A DNA stretch of 64,000 bases. It comes from Planctomycetota bacterium. GTDB taxonomy: Bacteria; Planctomycetota; UBA1135; GCA-002686595. Positions within the stretch are counted from its first letter, which is position 1; every line of letters begins with the position of its first letter. Where the stretch lies: assembly GCA_020638855.1 (NCBI GenBank), contig JACKHT010000003.1, forward strand, positions 186,001 to 250,000. The letters are read 5' to 3'. A program made the translations under genes and the position numbers. Shown here piece by piece: positions 33,540 through 42,302 of the stretch. The notes beneath the pieces were generated by a model that saw nothing but the letters and a program-made list of their open reading frames with translations, did no database searches and was not told where the DNA came from.

Positions 33540-35342
33540 CTACAGACTGCGACCAGACTTCTCGAGGACGTCTTCGAGCAGTTGCCAGCGTTCGTAGGCC
33601 GTTTCGAGTTCGGTGCGGAGGGCTTCGAGCCTTTGGGTGAGGGCGGCAATCTGGCTGCCGTCGCCTTTGTAGAGTTCGGGGTCCGCGAGACGCTCGGTGA
33701 CGGTCGCTTGCTCGGCTTCGAGCCCTTCGATGCGGGCGGGGAGGGTCTTGAGCTCCTCGGTTTCTTTGAAGGTCAGGCGCCGGGCCTTTTCGGGTTTGGG
33801 GGCCGGCTGGGGGGGGGCGGGCTTGGCGACGGGGGCCACGGCGGGGGCCAAGGTTTGAGCCCAGTTGTCGAAGCCCTCGGCGAATTCGCGGATCTGGCCG
33901 GGGCCGTCGAAGACCAGGGCGCCGGTGGCTACGTTGCTCAAGAACTCGCGGTCGTGGCTCACAATCAAGAGCGTGCCTTGGTAGCCCAGCAGGATCTCTT
34001 CGAGCAGCTCGAGGGTCTCCACGTCGAGGTCGTTGGTGGGCTCGTCGAGGACCAACAGGTTGCAGGGGCGGGCCAGGATCTTGGCCAGCTGCAAGCGGTT
34101 GCGTTCGCCGCCCGAGAGGCGCGTGATCGGGCCGCGGATTTGGTCGGGCGAGAACAGGAACTCCTGCAAGTAGCCCATGATGTGGCGCGTGCGGCCCGCG
34201 ACGGTGATGCTGTCGCCGTCGTCACAGACGTTTTCCTGCACGGTCTTCTTGGGATCGAGCACGCCGTGCAACTGATCGAAGCGGCCCAAGGCCACGTTGC
34301 TGCCGCGTCGGATGGTGCCCGAGTCGGGAGCGATTTCCCCCAAGAGGATGCGCAGCAGGGTCGACTTTCCGCAGCCGTTGGGTCCGATGATGCCGATGCG
34401 GTCGCCGCGCCACAGGGTGAAGTCGAAGTGATCGAGCAAGAGCGGGCCGTCGCCGAAGCGGTGCGACACGTCGGTGGCGCGCAGCACGATCTCGCCGCCG
34501 CGATCGGCCTCTTGCAGGGTGGCCGAGACGGTGCCCGTGCGTTCGCGTCGTTCCTGGCGCTCGCGGCGCATGGCCTGCAAGGCGCGAACGCGACCCATGT
34601 TGCGCGTGCGGCGGGCTTGCACACCGCGACGGATCCAGGCCTCCTCCTGGGCTAGTTTTTTGTCGAACAGCGCGGTTTGGCGCTCTTCTTCTTCGAGTTT
34701 GGCCTCCTTGCGTTCGAGGAATGTGTCGTAGTCGCAGTCGTAGCGCACGATCTTGCCGCGATCGAGATCGAAGATGTTGGTGGCCACCTTGCGCAGGAAC
34801 ATGCGGTCGTGGGTCACCAGCACCAGCGAGCCCCGCCGGCGCACCAACAGCGCCTCCAAGCGCAGGATCGTCTCCAGGTCCAGGTGGTTGGTGGGCTCGT
34901 CGAGCAGCAACACGTCGGGGTCGAGCACCAGGGCGCGGGCCAGCAGAACGCGCCGCGCGTTGCCAGCGGACAGGTGATCGATGGGGGCGCTGGGTTCGAA
35001 ACCGACGGCGGCAAGGCTCTGCTCGCAGCGCTTTTCGACTTCCCACGGCTCGTCGACTCCCATCGCGTGCAGGGCCTGCTCGAGGAAAGCACCCGCCGTG
35101 CCCGAGAGTTCGGCGGGCACGTCTTGGGCCAGGCCGGCGATGGTCAATCCGGGCCTAGTGGCGATCTGCCCGCCGTCGGGCTCCAGATCGCCGTTCAAGA
35201 TTTTGAGCAAGGTGGACTTGCCCGATCCATTGCGACCCAAGAGGCCAATGCGCTCGCCGCGCTGGATCGAAAACCCCAAACCGTCGAGTAGGGGATGCCC
35301 GCCGAAACTCAGGGTCAAATCGGAGCAAGACCATTCGGCCAT
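33540..35342 (-). CDS. uup: ABC-F protein, Uup type
   Basis: A 600-residue protein with two ABC domains: Walker A GRNGSGKST and GPNGCGKST, signatures HLSAGNARRV (degenerate) and RLSGGERNRL, Walker B LLLDEPTNHLD and LVLDEPTNDLD. A Pro/Ala linker leads to a C-terminal coiled coil (EELKTLPARIEGLEAEQATV then AALTQRLEALRTELETAYERW), the DNA-binding tail that defines Uup. Uup proteins act on branched DNA or ribosomes and limit transposon excision in E. coli. The start at 35342 is 2 nt beyond the stop of the upstream exported-protein gene, so they are coupled. Confidence 0.93.
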   Translation of the reverse strand: MAEWSCSDLTLSFGGHPLLDGLGFSIQRGERIGLLGRNGSGKSTLLKILNGDLEPDGGQIATRPGLTIAGLAQDVPAELSGTAGAFLEQALHAMGVDEPWEVEKRCEQSLAAVGFEPSAPIDHLSAGNARRVLLARALVLDPDVLLLDEPTNHLDLETILRLEALLVRRRGSLVLVTHDRMFLRKVATNIFDLDRGKIVRYDCDYDTFLERKEAKLEEEERQTALFDKKLAQEEAWIRRGVQARRTRNMGRVRALQAMRRERQERRERTGTVSATLQEADRGGEIVLRATDVSHRFGDGPLLLDHFDFTLWRGDRIGIIGPNGCGKSTLLRILLGEIAPDSGTIRRGSNVALGRFDQLHGVLDPKKTVQENVCDDGDSITVAGRTRHIMGYLQEFLFSPDQIRGPITRLSGGERNRLQLAKILARPCNLLVLDEPTNDLDVETLELLEEILLGYQGTLLIVSHDREFLSNVATGALVFDGPGQIREFAEGFDNWAQTLAPAVAPVAKPAPPQPAPKPEKARRLTFKETEELKTLPARIEGLEAEQATVTERLADPELYKGDGSQIAALTQRLEALRTELETAYERWQLLEDVLEKSGRSL

Positions 35343-35344
35343 AT

Positions 35345-37015
35345 TCAGCGTGCCTTGTAGAGGATGCGCATGCGGCCCTTGTCGACTTCGAGCGATGAGC
35401 CCGCCCAGCCGTGGAAGTACTCGGACCCCAACTCCCCCGCGACTTCGAGGAGCGGAATCATGGGGTTGTCCTCGAGCGGCATGCCCAGTTCGTAGGACCC
35501 GCTCACCAAGTCGCCCAGGGTTTCGAAGCTGGCTTGGGTGTTGGAGGCTTGCATCAGCTGGCCTTGGAAGGCCAGCGTCAGGTCTAGGAACCCCTTGTCG
35601 GCCAAAATCGAATCCTTGCGCTCCCCCGACTCCTTGAGCGCCAAGTAGGCGTCGAGGCCTGCCGGTTGCGAACTGAAGACCATCGACTTGGAGTCGACAC
35701 CGACCTGCATGTCCAACCCGAATTCGGGGTCTAAACTCCAAGTGGGGCCCCAATCGGCCAGTTGGTGGACAAAGGCGTCCTCTCCTAGGAATGCCGGACC
35801 CAACCATTGGATCAAGCGGCCCATGGTCTCTTCAAAGTCCTTGGGACGATTTAAGTCCATCACGATCGTTGTGGCTTGCATCGCCACCTCGTCGTCTTCT
35901 CCGCTGCCCAGGAATTCGAGGCCTGTCGAGAAGGTCAAGACTTGGCCGGTGAAGTTGTCGATCAGGTCGTCCACCAGGTGGAAGCCCATTTGCTCGGCCA
36001 AGGTATCGACCATCGTGTCCCACTGGGTACTGGCCTCGGGCTCGATTTCCGTCGCAATCTCGAGGATCAAGTCCATCACGCCGTTCAGGTCGAGCTTGCC
36101 CGCGCTCATTTCGGTGGTGGCGAGCGGAAGGCGCGCGAGTGTGGCCGCATCGGGGGCTTCTAGGCAGCCCAAGAAGCGTTCGATGAGTCCACCTTCGCGG
36201 ATGCTGAGCACCAACGTTTGATCCACGGCCTCACCCTTGCCGAATTGCATCGTGCCATAGGCCCAACCGACGGCCAGGAACTCTTCCACCACGTGACCTG
36301 GCATGCCTTCGTCGGACAGGTCCGCGCCCGAGACTTCGAGGATCCGTTGGATCGGAACCACCACTTCGGCATCGCCGATGATGCGTTCGGGCAGCAGCGA
36401 CGGAAGCTCGAAGGGCCCGCGCCCGGTTTCGCTTTGCAAAAGGTCCTCGAACGCTTGGCGCAATGCGGCGTGGCCCGCATCGGGATCGGACTCGCTCCAA
36501 TACAAGCCCAACAGCGAGCCTTGCCGGCGCATGCAAACCCCATCCTCTTGGCCGAAGCGTGCGTCTTCTTCGGCTTCCAGCTCGGTAGCGGTAAGGAAGA
36601 CGGCCTGCAGCAAATCCAGGGCTTCGTCCGAGCCCCGCGCGACGAGGCCCCCCGCAAACTCGTCGGTTTCCATCATGTCGATCGGGATCCAGGCCACCAA
36701 ACCGTTGAGTCCGGCCAAGATCGCCGTGGCCCGCGCCGCTTGGGCCTGCACATCGACTTCCTCCTCCATGGCTTCCTGAACCATCGATTCGATGGCCGGA
36801 ATCCAGCGCGGGTCGCTCAGGAATTGGATCCAGGAGCTCTCGGCTCGGCGCTGGACCAGGTCGGAAGGGTCGGTGATCGAAACGGCCATCAGCACATCGT
36901 CCGGGAGCGCCCAGACCAACGGGTGGGTGTCGGCGGGCGAGGCGATCCCCTTCGCGATGTGCGGGGCGGGAGCCAGAAGCAGGGACAAGAGGCAGGAGAA
37001 GGCTTGCAATTGCAT
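35345..37015 (-). CDS. Large exported protein of unknown function
   Basis: A 556-residue protein with a signal peptide (QAFSCLLSLLLAPAPHIA). The mature chain is acidic, with many Glu/Asp and few Cys, and has repeated alpha-beta segments such as DVLMAVSITDPSDLV, GLIERFLGCLEAP and GFLDLTLAFQGQLMQ. In general pattern this resembles DUF3352-type exported proteins found in Planctomycetota, but no family is certain. It is read just before uup with a 2-nt gap, an odd pairing of an exported protein with a cytoplasmic ABC-F ATPase. The start is the ATG at 37015; the longer frame adds residues before the signal peptide. Confidence 0.8.
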   Translation of the reverse strand: MQLQAFSCLLSLLLAPAPHIAKGIASPADTHPLVWALPDDVLMAVSITDPSDLVQRRAESSWIQFLSDPRWIPAIESMVQEAMEEEVDVQAQAARATAILAGLNGLVAWIPIDMMETDEFAGGLVARGSDEALDLLQAVFLTATELEAEEDARFGQEDGVCMRRQGSLLGLYWSESDPDAGHAALRQAFEDLLQSETGRGPFELPSLLPERIIGDAEVVVPIQRILEVSGADLSDEGMPGHVVEEFLAVGWAYGTMQFGKGEAVDQTLVLSIREGGLIERFLGCLEAPDAATLARLPLATTEMSAGKLDLNGVMDLILEIATEIEPEASTQWDTMVDTLAEQMGFHLVDDLIDNFTGQVLTFSTGLEFLGSGEDDEVAMQATTIVMDLNRPKDFEETMGRLIQWLGPAFLGEDAFVHQLADWGPTWSLDPEFGLDMQVGVDSKSMVFSSQPAGLDAYLALKESGERKDSILADKGFLDLTLAFQGQLMQASNTQASFETLGDLVSGSYELGMPLEDNPMIPLLEVAGELGSEYFHGWAGSSLEVDKGRMRILYKAR

Positions 37016-37108
37016 GGCGATTTCGTGCGGGAGGGTGCAATGGAACGGGCGCCCGACGGGCGTCCGCAAGAATGGGCCCGGAATGATAAGGAACGCAGCG
37101 CATCCGGG

Positions 37109-37134
37109 GCGGGCGATTGCCTAAAATCGCCCGC
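37109..37134. promoter_or_regulatory. Perfect inverted repeat flush against a start codon
   Basis: GCGGGCGATT (37109-37118) and AATCGCCCGC (37125-37134) form a 10-bp perfect stem with a 6-nt loop, ending on the base before the ATG of the alpha/beta-hydrolase gene. It lies in the divergent region between that gene and the exported-protein gene. As DNA it could be an operator; as RNA it would bury the ribosome-binding region of the hydrolase. Confidence 0.7.
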
Positions 37135-38052
37135 ATGCAACGCCATCGATGGTCGCAATGGGTCGTTCAAGTGGCATGGATTGGACTGGCGTGGGTTGCG
37201 CCGGCTTGCGTCAGCGACACGGCTCCCCCCGAGCCCCAACGCGACGCAACCCAAGTTCTTCGCGTGGGTAGCGGCGGGTTGGTCGCCGAGCGTTGGAACC
37301 CCGAGATCGAGGCGCCGACTTTGGTGTTCTTGCCCGGCTGGTGCGAGACGCGCAGGTTCTGGGCTCCCTTGGCGGAAGCCTTGGGTTCGGACCGCTGGAA
37401 CCTAGTCGCGCTCGATCTCCCGGGGCATGGGGATTCGTTGGAGATCCCGGAGGCGGACCCCGGCGAGATGGCCCGCGCCGTCTCGGATTGGTTGGTGGCT
37501 GCCCAGTTGCCCCACCCAACCCTGGTGGGTCATGGGTACGGGGCCACGATTGCGCTGGAGGTGGCGGCGCTTTTGGGTACGCCCGACCTGGACGGGGTGA
37601 TCGTCTTGCATGCGTTGTACGATCCAACCGAGCCCTTGGATTCCGGCGCGATCGAGGCCATGGCCGTGGCGCTCGAAGCCGATTACGCGGGCACCATCGA
37701 GCCATTTGCACGGAGCCTGTGCCCGTCGAACGTACCGCGCCCGGTGGTGGACTGGGTTGCCAAGCAGATGCTGCTGCAGCATCCGCTGGCCATGATCGCC
37801 GCGCTGCGCGGGCTGGAGGGCTGGGACCTGCGTCCGGCCCTGGCGCGGGTGCACGTGCCGGTGCGGGCCATCAACGGCGCGTACAAGGCGACGCGGGTCG
37901 ATCGCGTGCGCAAGCTCTTGCCCGACTTCCAGGTGCAGGTGGTTTCCTGGACCCGGGGCATCGGCTACGCGCCCATGTTGCAGGATCCCGCCGCTTGCGC
38001 CCAGGCTTTGGTGGCCGCTTGGGCCTCGTTTCACCCCGCGGATCCCCGCTAA
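37135..38052 (+). CDS. Alpha/beta-hydrolase-fold lipoprotein lacking catalytic Ser and His
   Basis: A 305-residue protein with a lipoprotein signal (WIGLAWVAPAC, Cys25). The fold is clear: LVFLPGWCETRRFWAPLAEALG, VALDLPGHGDS, and the nucleophile elbow. The elbow reads LVGHGYGATIAL, so the usual G-x-S-x-G has Gly in place of Ser. The segment where the catalytic His normally lies (G-H-x-P-x-x-E-x-P) reads GIGYAPMLQDP, without His. It is therefore probably not a hydrolase but a binding protein on the outer face. Its 5' end abuts a perfect inverted repeat. It is followed by a TPR protein 50 nt downstream. Confidence 0.85.
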   Translation: MQRHRWSQWVVQVAWIGLAWVAPACVSDTAPPEPQRDATQVLRVGSGGLVAERWNPEIEAPTLVFLPGWCETRRFWAPLAEALGSDRWNLVALDLPGHGDSLEIPEADPGEMARAVSDWLVAAQLPHPTLVGHGYGATIALEVAALLGTPDLDGVIVLHALYDPTEPLDSGAIEAMAVALEADYAGTIEPFARSLCPSNVPRPVVDWVAKQMLLQHPLAMIAALRGLEGWDLRPALARVHVPVRAINGAYKATRVDRVRKLLPDFQVQVVSWTRGIGYAPMLQDPAACAQALVAAWASFHPADPR

Positions 38053-38101
38053 GCCCCGCCTAGCATGGCTAGAGGCCCGGCACAGGGCTAGGATAGCGCC
38101 C

Positions 38102-39061
38102 ATGGACGCGCCCGACGAAGCCGAAGCCCAAGCGCTCGAAACGCTGATTTCGACCGGCTACCAGCAGGTCAAGGACGGCGAATTTGAGGAGGCACTCAAG
38201 ACCGCGCATGCGATCGAGGACCTGCGGCATACGACGGCTTTCGAGATCGCGGCCCTAGCCAAGCTCGGGCTCGACGACACCGAAGCGGCGATTGCGGTCT
38301 TGCAGCGTGGACTCAAGTTGGCGTCGGATGTGTGGGTGAATTGGCAGCTTCTGGGCAACACCTTTTCCGACCTGGGACGCTACGAAGAAGCCGAGAACGC
38401 CTTCCGCGATGCGCTGCGGTGCAGCGAACCGTGGGTGGATTCGATCCGGCTCAATCAGGCGATCCTCTTGGGCCGCCAAGGCAAGCCCGAGGAAGCGCTG
38501 AAGTTGTTCGACGGCATCCAGGATCCCGACTTGCAGTTCGAAGTGGCCGCGGCGCGCATCAACACCTTGGGTCGCTTGGGTCACAAGGAGCAGGCGCTCG
38601 AAGTTGCCCAGGCATTGCTCCAACAGACCCCCTTGTGCGCGTCGGACGAGGATGCCTGGTTCTACGTGGCGGTGCTCGAATTGCGCATGCGCTTCGAGGC
38701 CGGACTCGAACCCGAAGTCGTGCGCCAGGAGGCCCTGGACCTCTTGCGCGAGGAATCCGACAACGAGCACGTGTTGACCCTGCTGCGCGATACGCGTGGG
38801 GAGCGCTCCAAGGACAACCGCTACTTGCGCCTCTTGGTGCATGGCAACGATGCCCAAGGCGAGGTGGCGGCCGATGGGTTCTATGTGCCCTACGACGTGG
38901 TCGCCGAAAACTCGGAGGACGCGCTGCAATACATCGAAGAGATCGAAGCCACGCGTGGGTTCGACCACCTTGAAATCGAAGAGTGCGAAGTGCTCGCCAA
39001 GCGCACCAAGGACCCCAAAGGGGTTTACCTGTTCGGCGGGCGCGCGTACTACAGCGAGTGA
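38102..39061 (+). CDS. Tetratricopeptide-repeat protein
   Basis: A 319-residue cytoplasmic protein. TPR-like helix pairs cover about residues 10-190: GYQQVKDGEFEEALKTAHAI, AIAVLQRGLKLASDVWVNWQLL, NTFSDLGRYEEAENAFRDAL and LLGRQGKPEEALKLFDGI, then RLGHKEQALEVAQALL. The C-terminal third (EVAADGFYVPYDVVAENSEDALQYIEEIE) is a compact alpha/beta part without a known match. It has no signal peptide. TPRs mediate protein contacts; the partner is unknown. The start codon 38102 follows the upstream stop by 49 nt. Its stop codon directly abuts that of the convergent Mrp gene with no gap. Confidence 0.85.
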   Translation: MDAPDEAEAQALETLISTGYQQVKDGEFEEALKTAHAIEDLRHTTAFEIAALAKLGLDDTEAAIAVLQRGLKLASDVWVNWQLLGNTFSDLGRYEEAENAFRDALRCSEPWVDSIRLNQAILLGRQGKPEEALKLFDGIQDPDLQFEVAAARINTLGRLGHKEQALEVAQALLQQTPLCASDEDAWFYVAVLELRMRFEAGLEPEVVRQEALDLLREESDNEHVLTLLRDTRGERSKDNRYLRLLVHGNDAQGEVAADGFYVPYDVVAENSEDALQYIEEIEATRGFDHLEIEECEVLAKRTKDPKGVYLFGGRAYYSE

Positions 39062-40231
39062 TTACTGCAGCACGGGCAGTTCGCCGAAGGACTTGATCGC
39101 CACCCGTTGGGCCACGCGGCCAGCGATTTCCTGCAGGCACTTGGCCGGAATCGATTGGGGGGAGGCGATCACGATCGGGGCCCCATCATCGCCGCCCATG
39201 AGCACGTCGGGGTGCAGCGGGATCGAGCCCAGGTTCTTGAGTTCGAAGCGCTGGCATAGGTTGGCCGCACCACCCTGGCCGAAGATCTCGACCGTCGTCT
39301 CGAAGCGGCCCTGCCCGTCAAGCTGCAAAACTTCGTGCTTGCGGCCCAGGTCAAGTTGAACTGTAGCCCCCGCAGGAGCGCCTTCGACCCTGCCAGCGAT
39401 GACCATGCCGGACATGTTCTCGACGATGCCAATCACGTCGATTTTGACTTCGCGGAACATGTTGATGGCCTTGCCCACATCGAACGACGAGACGCTTTGC
39501 GGAGTGGTCACCAGCACCGCGCCGGTCACCGGGACTAGGTTCGCGAGGCTCAACTGCGCGTCGCCGGTGCCCGGGGGCATGTCGACCAAGAGGTAGTCGA
39601 GCTCGCCCCATTCGACGTCCGACAGGAACTGCTGCATGAGCTTGTGCACCATCGGTCCGCGCCAAATCGCCGCTTGGTCGGGCGGGATCAGGTAGCCGAT
39701 CGACATGGTCTTGATGCCGTAACGCTCCTTGGGCAGCAGTTTGACTCCACCTTCGCGCGCGATTTGTTCGGGCGCACCTTGGATGCCCATCATCATCGGG
39801 ATGTCGGGGCCGTACACGTCGCAGTCGAGCAAACCAACCTTGGCGCCGGTTTGCGCCAAGGCGCAGGCGAGGTTGACCGACACCGTCGACTTGCCCACGC
39901 CCCCCTTGCCCGACGAGATCGCGATCACGTGGCGGATGCCGGGCAGGCTGGCTTTCTCCTGCTTGGGCGGTGCGACGGCGGTCATCTCCACGTCCACCGT
40001 TTGCACGCCGGGCAGGGCCGCAATGAAGCCGCGCGCCTGTTCCTTGAGCTGCTCCTTGACCGGGCAAGCCGGGGTGGTCAGGTTGATGGTGACGGCCACC
40101 TTGCCGCCGTCGATCGCCACCCGCGTGACAAAACCCAGGGTGACGATGTCCTTGTGCAGATCGGGATCGATGACCTGGCGCAACGCTTGGCGCACGTCGA
40201 ATTCGGTGGGGGATTCGGTGGGGGAGCTCAT
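39062..40231 (-). CDS. Mrp/ApbC-type P-loop ATPase without the usual CxxC
   Basis: A 389-residue protein. The N-terminal FeS-assembly (MIP18-like) domain is visible as VRQALRQVIDPDLHKDIVTLGFV with ACPVKEQ. It is followed by the deviant Walker A SSGKGGVGKST, LDCDVYGPDIPMMMG, LDYLLVDMPPGTGDAQL and IVENMSGM. In Mrp/ApbC a CxxC normally follows NMS and bridges a 4Fe-4S cluster between subunits. Here the NMS is followed by an insertion of some 30 residues (AGRVEGAPAGATVQLDLG and onward) with no Cys until LCQRF. The rest of the fold, including IFGQGGA and PLHPDVL, is kept. It is likely a variant scaffold or ATPase with altered cluster binding. Confidence 0.87.
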   Translation of the reverse strand: MSSPTESPTEFDVRQALRQVIDPDLHKDIVTLGFVTRVAIDGGKVAVTINLTTPACPVKEQLKEQARGFIAALPGVQTVDVEMTAVAPPKQEKASLPGIRHVIAISSGKGGVGKSTVSVNLACALAQTGAKVGLLDCDVYGPDIPMMMGIQGAPEQIAREGGVKLLPKERYGIKTMSIGYLIPPDQAAIWRGPMVHKLMQQFLSDVEWGELDYLLVDMPPGTGDAQLSLANLVPVTGAVLVTTPQSVSSFDVGKAINMFREVKIDVIGIVENMSGMVIAGRVEGAPAGATVQLDLGRKHEVLQLDGQGRFETTVEIFGQGGAANLCQRFELKNLGSIPLHPDVLMGGDDGAPIVIASPQSIPAKCLQEIAGRVAQRVAIKSFGELPVLQ

Positions 40232-40310
40232 GGCGGGTAGGTTAGGCCATGGCTTCGCGCTTGGTATCGATGGCCTGTGAATTTTGGATGAGGTTGCGCA
40301 CGACCGGGGG

Positions 40311-42302
40311 TCAACCCACCGACCGAATCCACATGGGGGGGACTTCTTCGGGGCGCAAAAGGGCCGGGGAGCGGTAGGCACGGCGGGTTTCGAAGAGCCG
40401 CATAGCGAGGGCCGCGGGGATGCCGAACGCCAGGATGGCTACGGGCCACAACCATAGACGCGGGCCCTGGGCACCCAGCCCGGTCAAGTACCGGCGGGTG
40501 ACAAGCGCCAAGCCTACGAGGAATCCCCAAGCGGGCAGACTCCAGAGACTCCAAGCGGTCCAAGACACCACGCCATGGGGCAACGAACGCGGCGACAGCC
40601 AGGCGTCGGGTAGGACGGGGTTCGGTTCGCCGTCGGGGACGGCAACCATGGAATTGGGGTTGGCAAAGGCGATCGGAGCGACCAAGGGGGACCGCCACCA
40701 ACTCAACGCGAGTTGTCCGGCGTACGCGACCTGTTCCGTTCGCGTTCGGGGTTCCCAGGCGTAGCGATAGAGCACATTGCCCTGAGGGTCGCGTACTTCG
40801 TAGGCAGGGAAGAGCAAACTGCGGTTTGTCCGACTCACGAACGGTCCGGAAGGTGGCGTTAGGGCAAACTCGTCTTGGATCCACGCGACCGTCTCGGGAG
40901 GGATTGTTCCCGTGCGGCGCTGGCGAACATCTAGCCAGCCGAAGCCTTGATCCGTTTGGAAAAAGGCCCAAGTGGTGGGTACTTCGGCGCTGGATTGGCC
41001 TAATTCTTCCCGCAAGGATTGGATCACGCGATCTTCGAATGAACCGTACATTCCGATCCAACGCACGAATCGATCCACAGAGTCCACTTGTTGGTAGGCG
41101 GGTTTGGGGTCGTTCCAGTCGCACAACCAAATCGTCCCGTCGGAAGGATCGCCGACCACGGTAGTGGCGTCCCAAGGTTCTCGAGCCTTGGCCAAGAGTT
41201 CCGCTTGGGCGGAGAAAGCACCTTCAGGACGTCCCAGCACGACTACGCTGCCACGCTGGTCCTTAGACACCAAGTAGTGGCGCATGAAACCCGTCGGAGC
41301 ATGAGCGAAGGCTTCGAGGTGCCACAGGGGGCTGGCTTCGAGGAAACTCGAGCTGACGCGACGGGCGCTAGCCGTTCGAATACGCGATCCTGTGCCGTCC
41401 CATTGCCCAAGCCTCCGCAGACTGGGATCCTCGATCAGCCTAGCATGGCTCTTTGGATCCAGCTGGTACATGCGAGACTCGTTGCGATCCGTATCGTACA
41501 CCCTGCGCACCGGGTGGATGCTGCCGTCTTGCGATTGCCCGAGGTACACCGCCCTTGAGCTCTTGGCCAATTCTTCCGCAGCCAAGTTGAGAAGCAGGTG
41601 GCTCGACCATCCCGTGGCGACCAGCAGCAGAGCGATGGGCAAAACCAGCATGGGGCCGATCGGTCGATCGCGATCCGAACCCGCCACAAAGGCATGCCAT
41701 CCAGCCAGTAGGGTGATGCCGGCAACAAACCAATTCTTGCTGAAGAACAGGGTCGCACTGGAGGCGATTTCCTGTTTGATGCCTCGGTCCATGTCGGGCC
41801 CCAGGACCCAAAGCGTGAAAGGGAAGGCGGTCAAAGCAAGCCGCCAGGCGAAATGCAAGGGCAAGTTCGCGCCCAAGAACCCGACCCCAAAGGATGCCAG
41901 CATCCATGACGAACCGGCCAACTTGGGCCCACCCATTTCCCAGAAGCTCGCTTCAAAAGGGCTGCTGCCTACGACGTACAGGGCGACAAACGGCAGGAAC
42001 ATCACGGCCAGCACCGCCAATACGTGCCAAGCTAGGCGGTACCAATGGATGCGAGCCGCCGAGAGGGGCCGGTGGTAGAGGTAGTCCTCGGCCCCGCGCA
42101 TCCCCTCGATAGCGCCGACGATCCAACCGTAGAGCAAACCCAAAAGACCCCAAACCAACGACAACTCGCTGAAGTAGCGGTTTTCGGGGGTCACGAAGGT
42201 GTCGCGGTAGCCCTGACCAAAGACCAGCGAGGTGCAAACCGTGAGACCCACGGCCAGAAACAAAAGCAGGAGACCCGATTCTTTGATGAGGAGTGCGCGC
42301 AT
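40311..42302 (-). CDS. ABC transporter-associated multi-spanning membrane protein
   Basis: A 663-residue protein with six or so N-terminal membrane helices (KESGLLLLFLAVGLTVCTSLVF, VWGLLGLLYGWIVGAIEG, LAVLAVMFLPFVALYVV, FPFTLWVLG and others). A long extracytoplasmic region with beta-rich, Trp-containing sequence follows, and two final helices (GFLVGLALVTRRYL and LWPVAILAFGIPAALAM). No permease family was recognised with confidence. The ATG at 42302 overlaps the TGA of the ATPase gene (TGATG), so it is the membrane partner of that ATPase. Likely an exporter permease under GntR control; substrate unknown. Confidence 0.78.
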   Translation of the reverse strand: MRALLIKESGLLLLFLAVGLTVCTSLVFGQGYRDTFVTPENRYFSELSLVWGLLGLLYGWIVGAIEGMRGAEDYLYHRPLSAARIHWYRLAWHVLAVLAVMFLPFVALYVVGSSPFEASFWEMGGPKLAGSSWMLASFGVGFLGANLPLHFAWRLALTAFPFTLWVLGPDMDRGIKQEIASSATLFFSKNWFVAGITLLAGWHAFVAGSDRDRPIGPMLVLPIALLLVATGWSSHLLLNLAAEELAKSSRAVYLGQSQDGSIHPVRRVYDTDRNESRMYQLDPKSHARLIEDPSLRRLGQWDGTGSRIRTASARRVSSSFLEASPLWHLEAFAHAPTGFMRHYLVSKDQRGSVVVLGRPEGAFSAQAELLAKAREPWDATTVVGDPSDGTIWLCDWNDPKPAYQQVDSVDRFVRWIGMYGSFEDRVIQSLREELGQSSAEVPTTWAFFQTDQGFGWLDVRQRRTGTIPPETVAWIQDEFALTPPSGPFVSRTNRSLLFPAYEVRDPQGNVLYRYAWEPRTRTEQVAYAGQLALSWWRSPLVAPIAFANPNSMVAVPDGEPNPVLPDAWLSPRSLPHGVVSWTAWSLWSLPAWGFLVGLALVTRRYLTGLGAQGPRLWLWPVAILAFGIPAALAMRLFETRRAYRSPALLRPEEVPPMWIRSVG

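Noticed and set aside
35832..37405. Plus-strand frames of up to 395 codons across the exported-protein gene
   Set aside because: They are shadows of the minus-strand gene, which has a signal peptide and a sensible composition.
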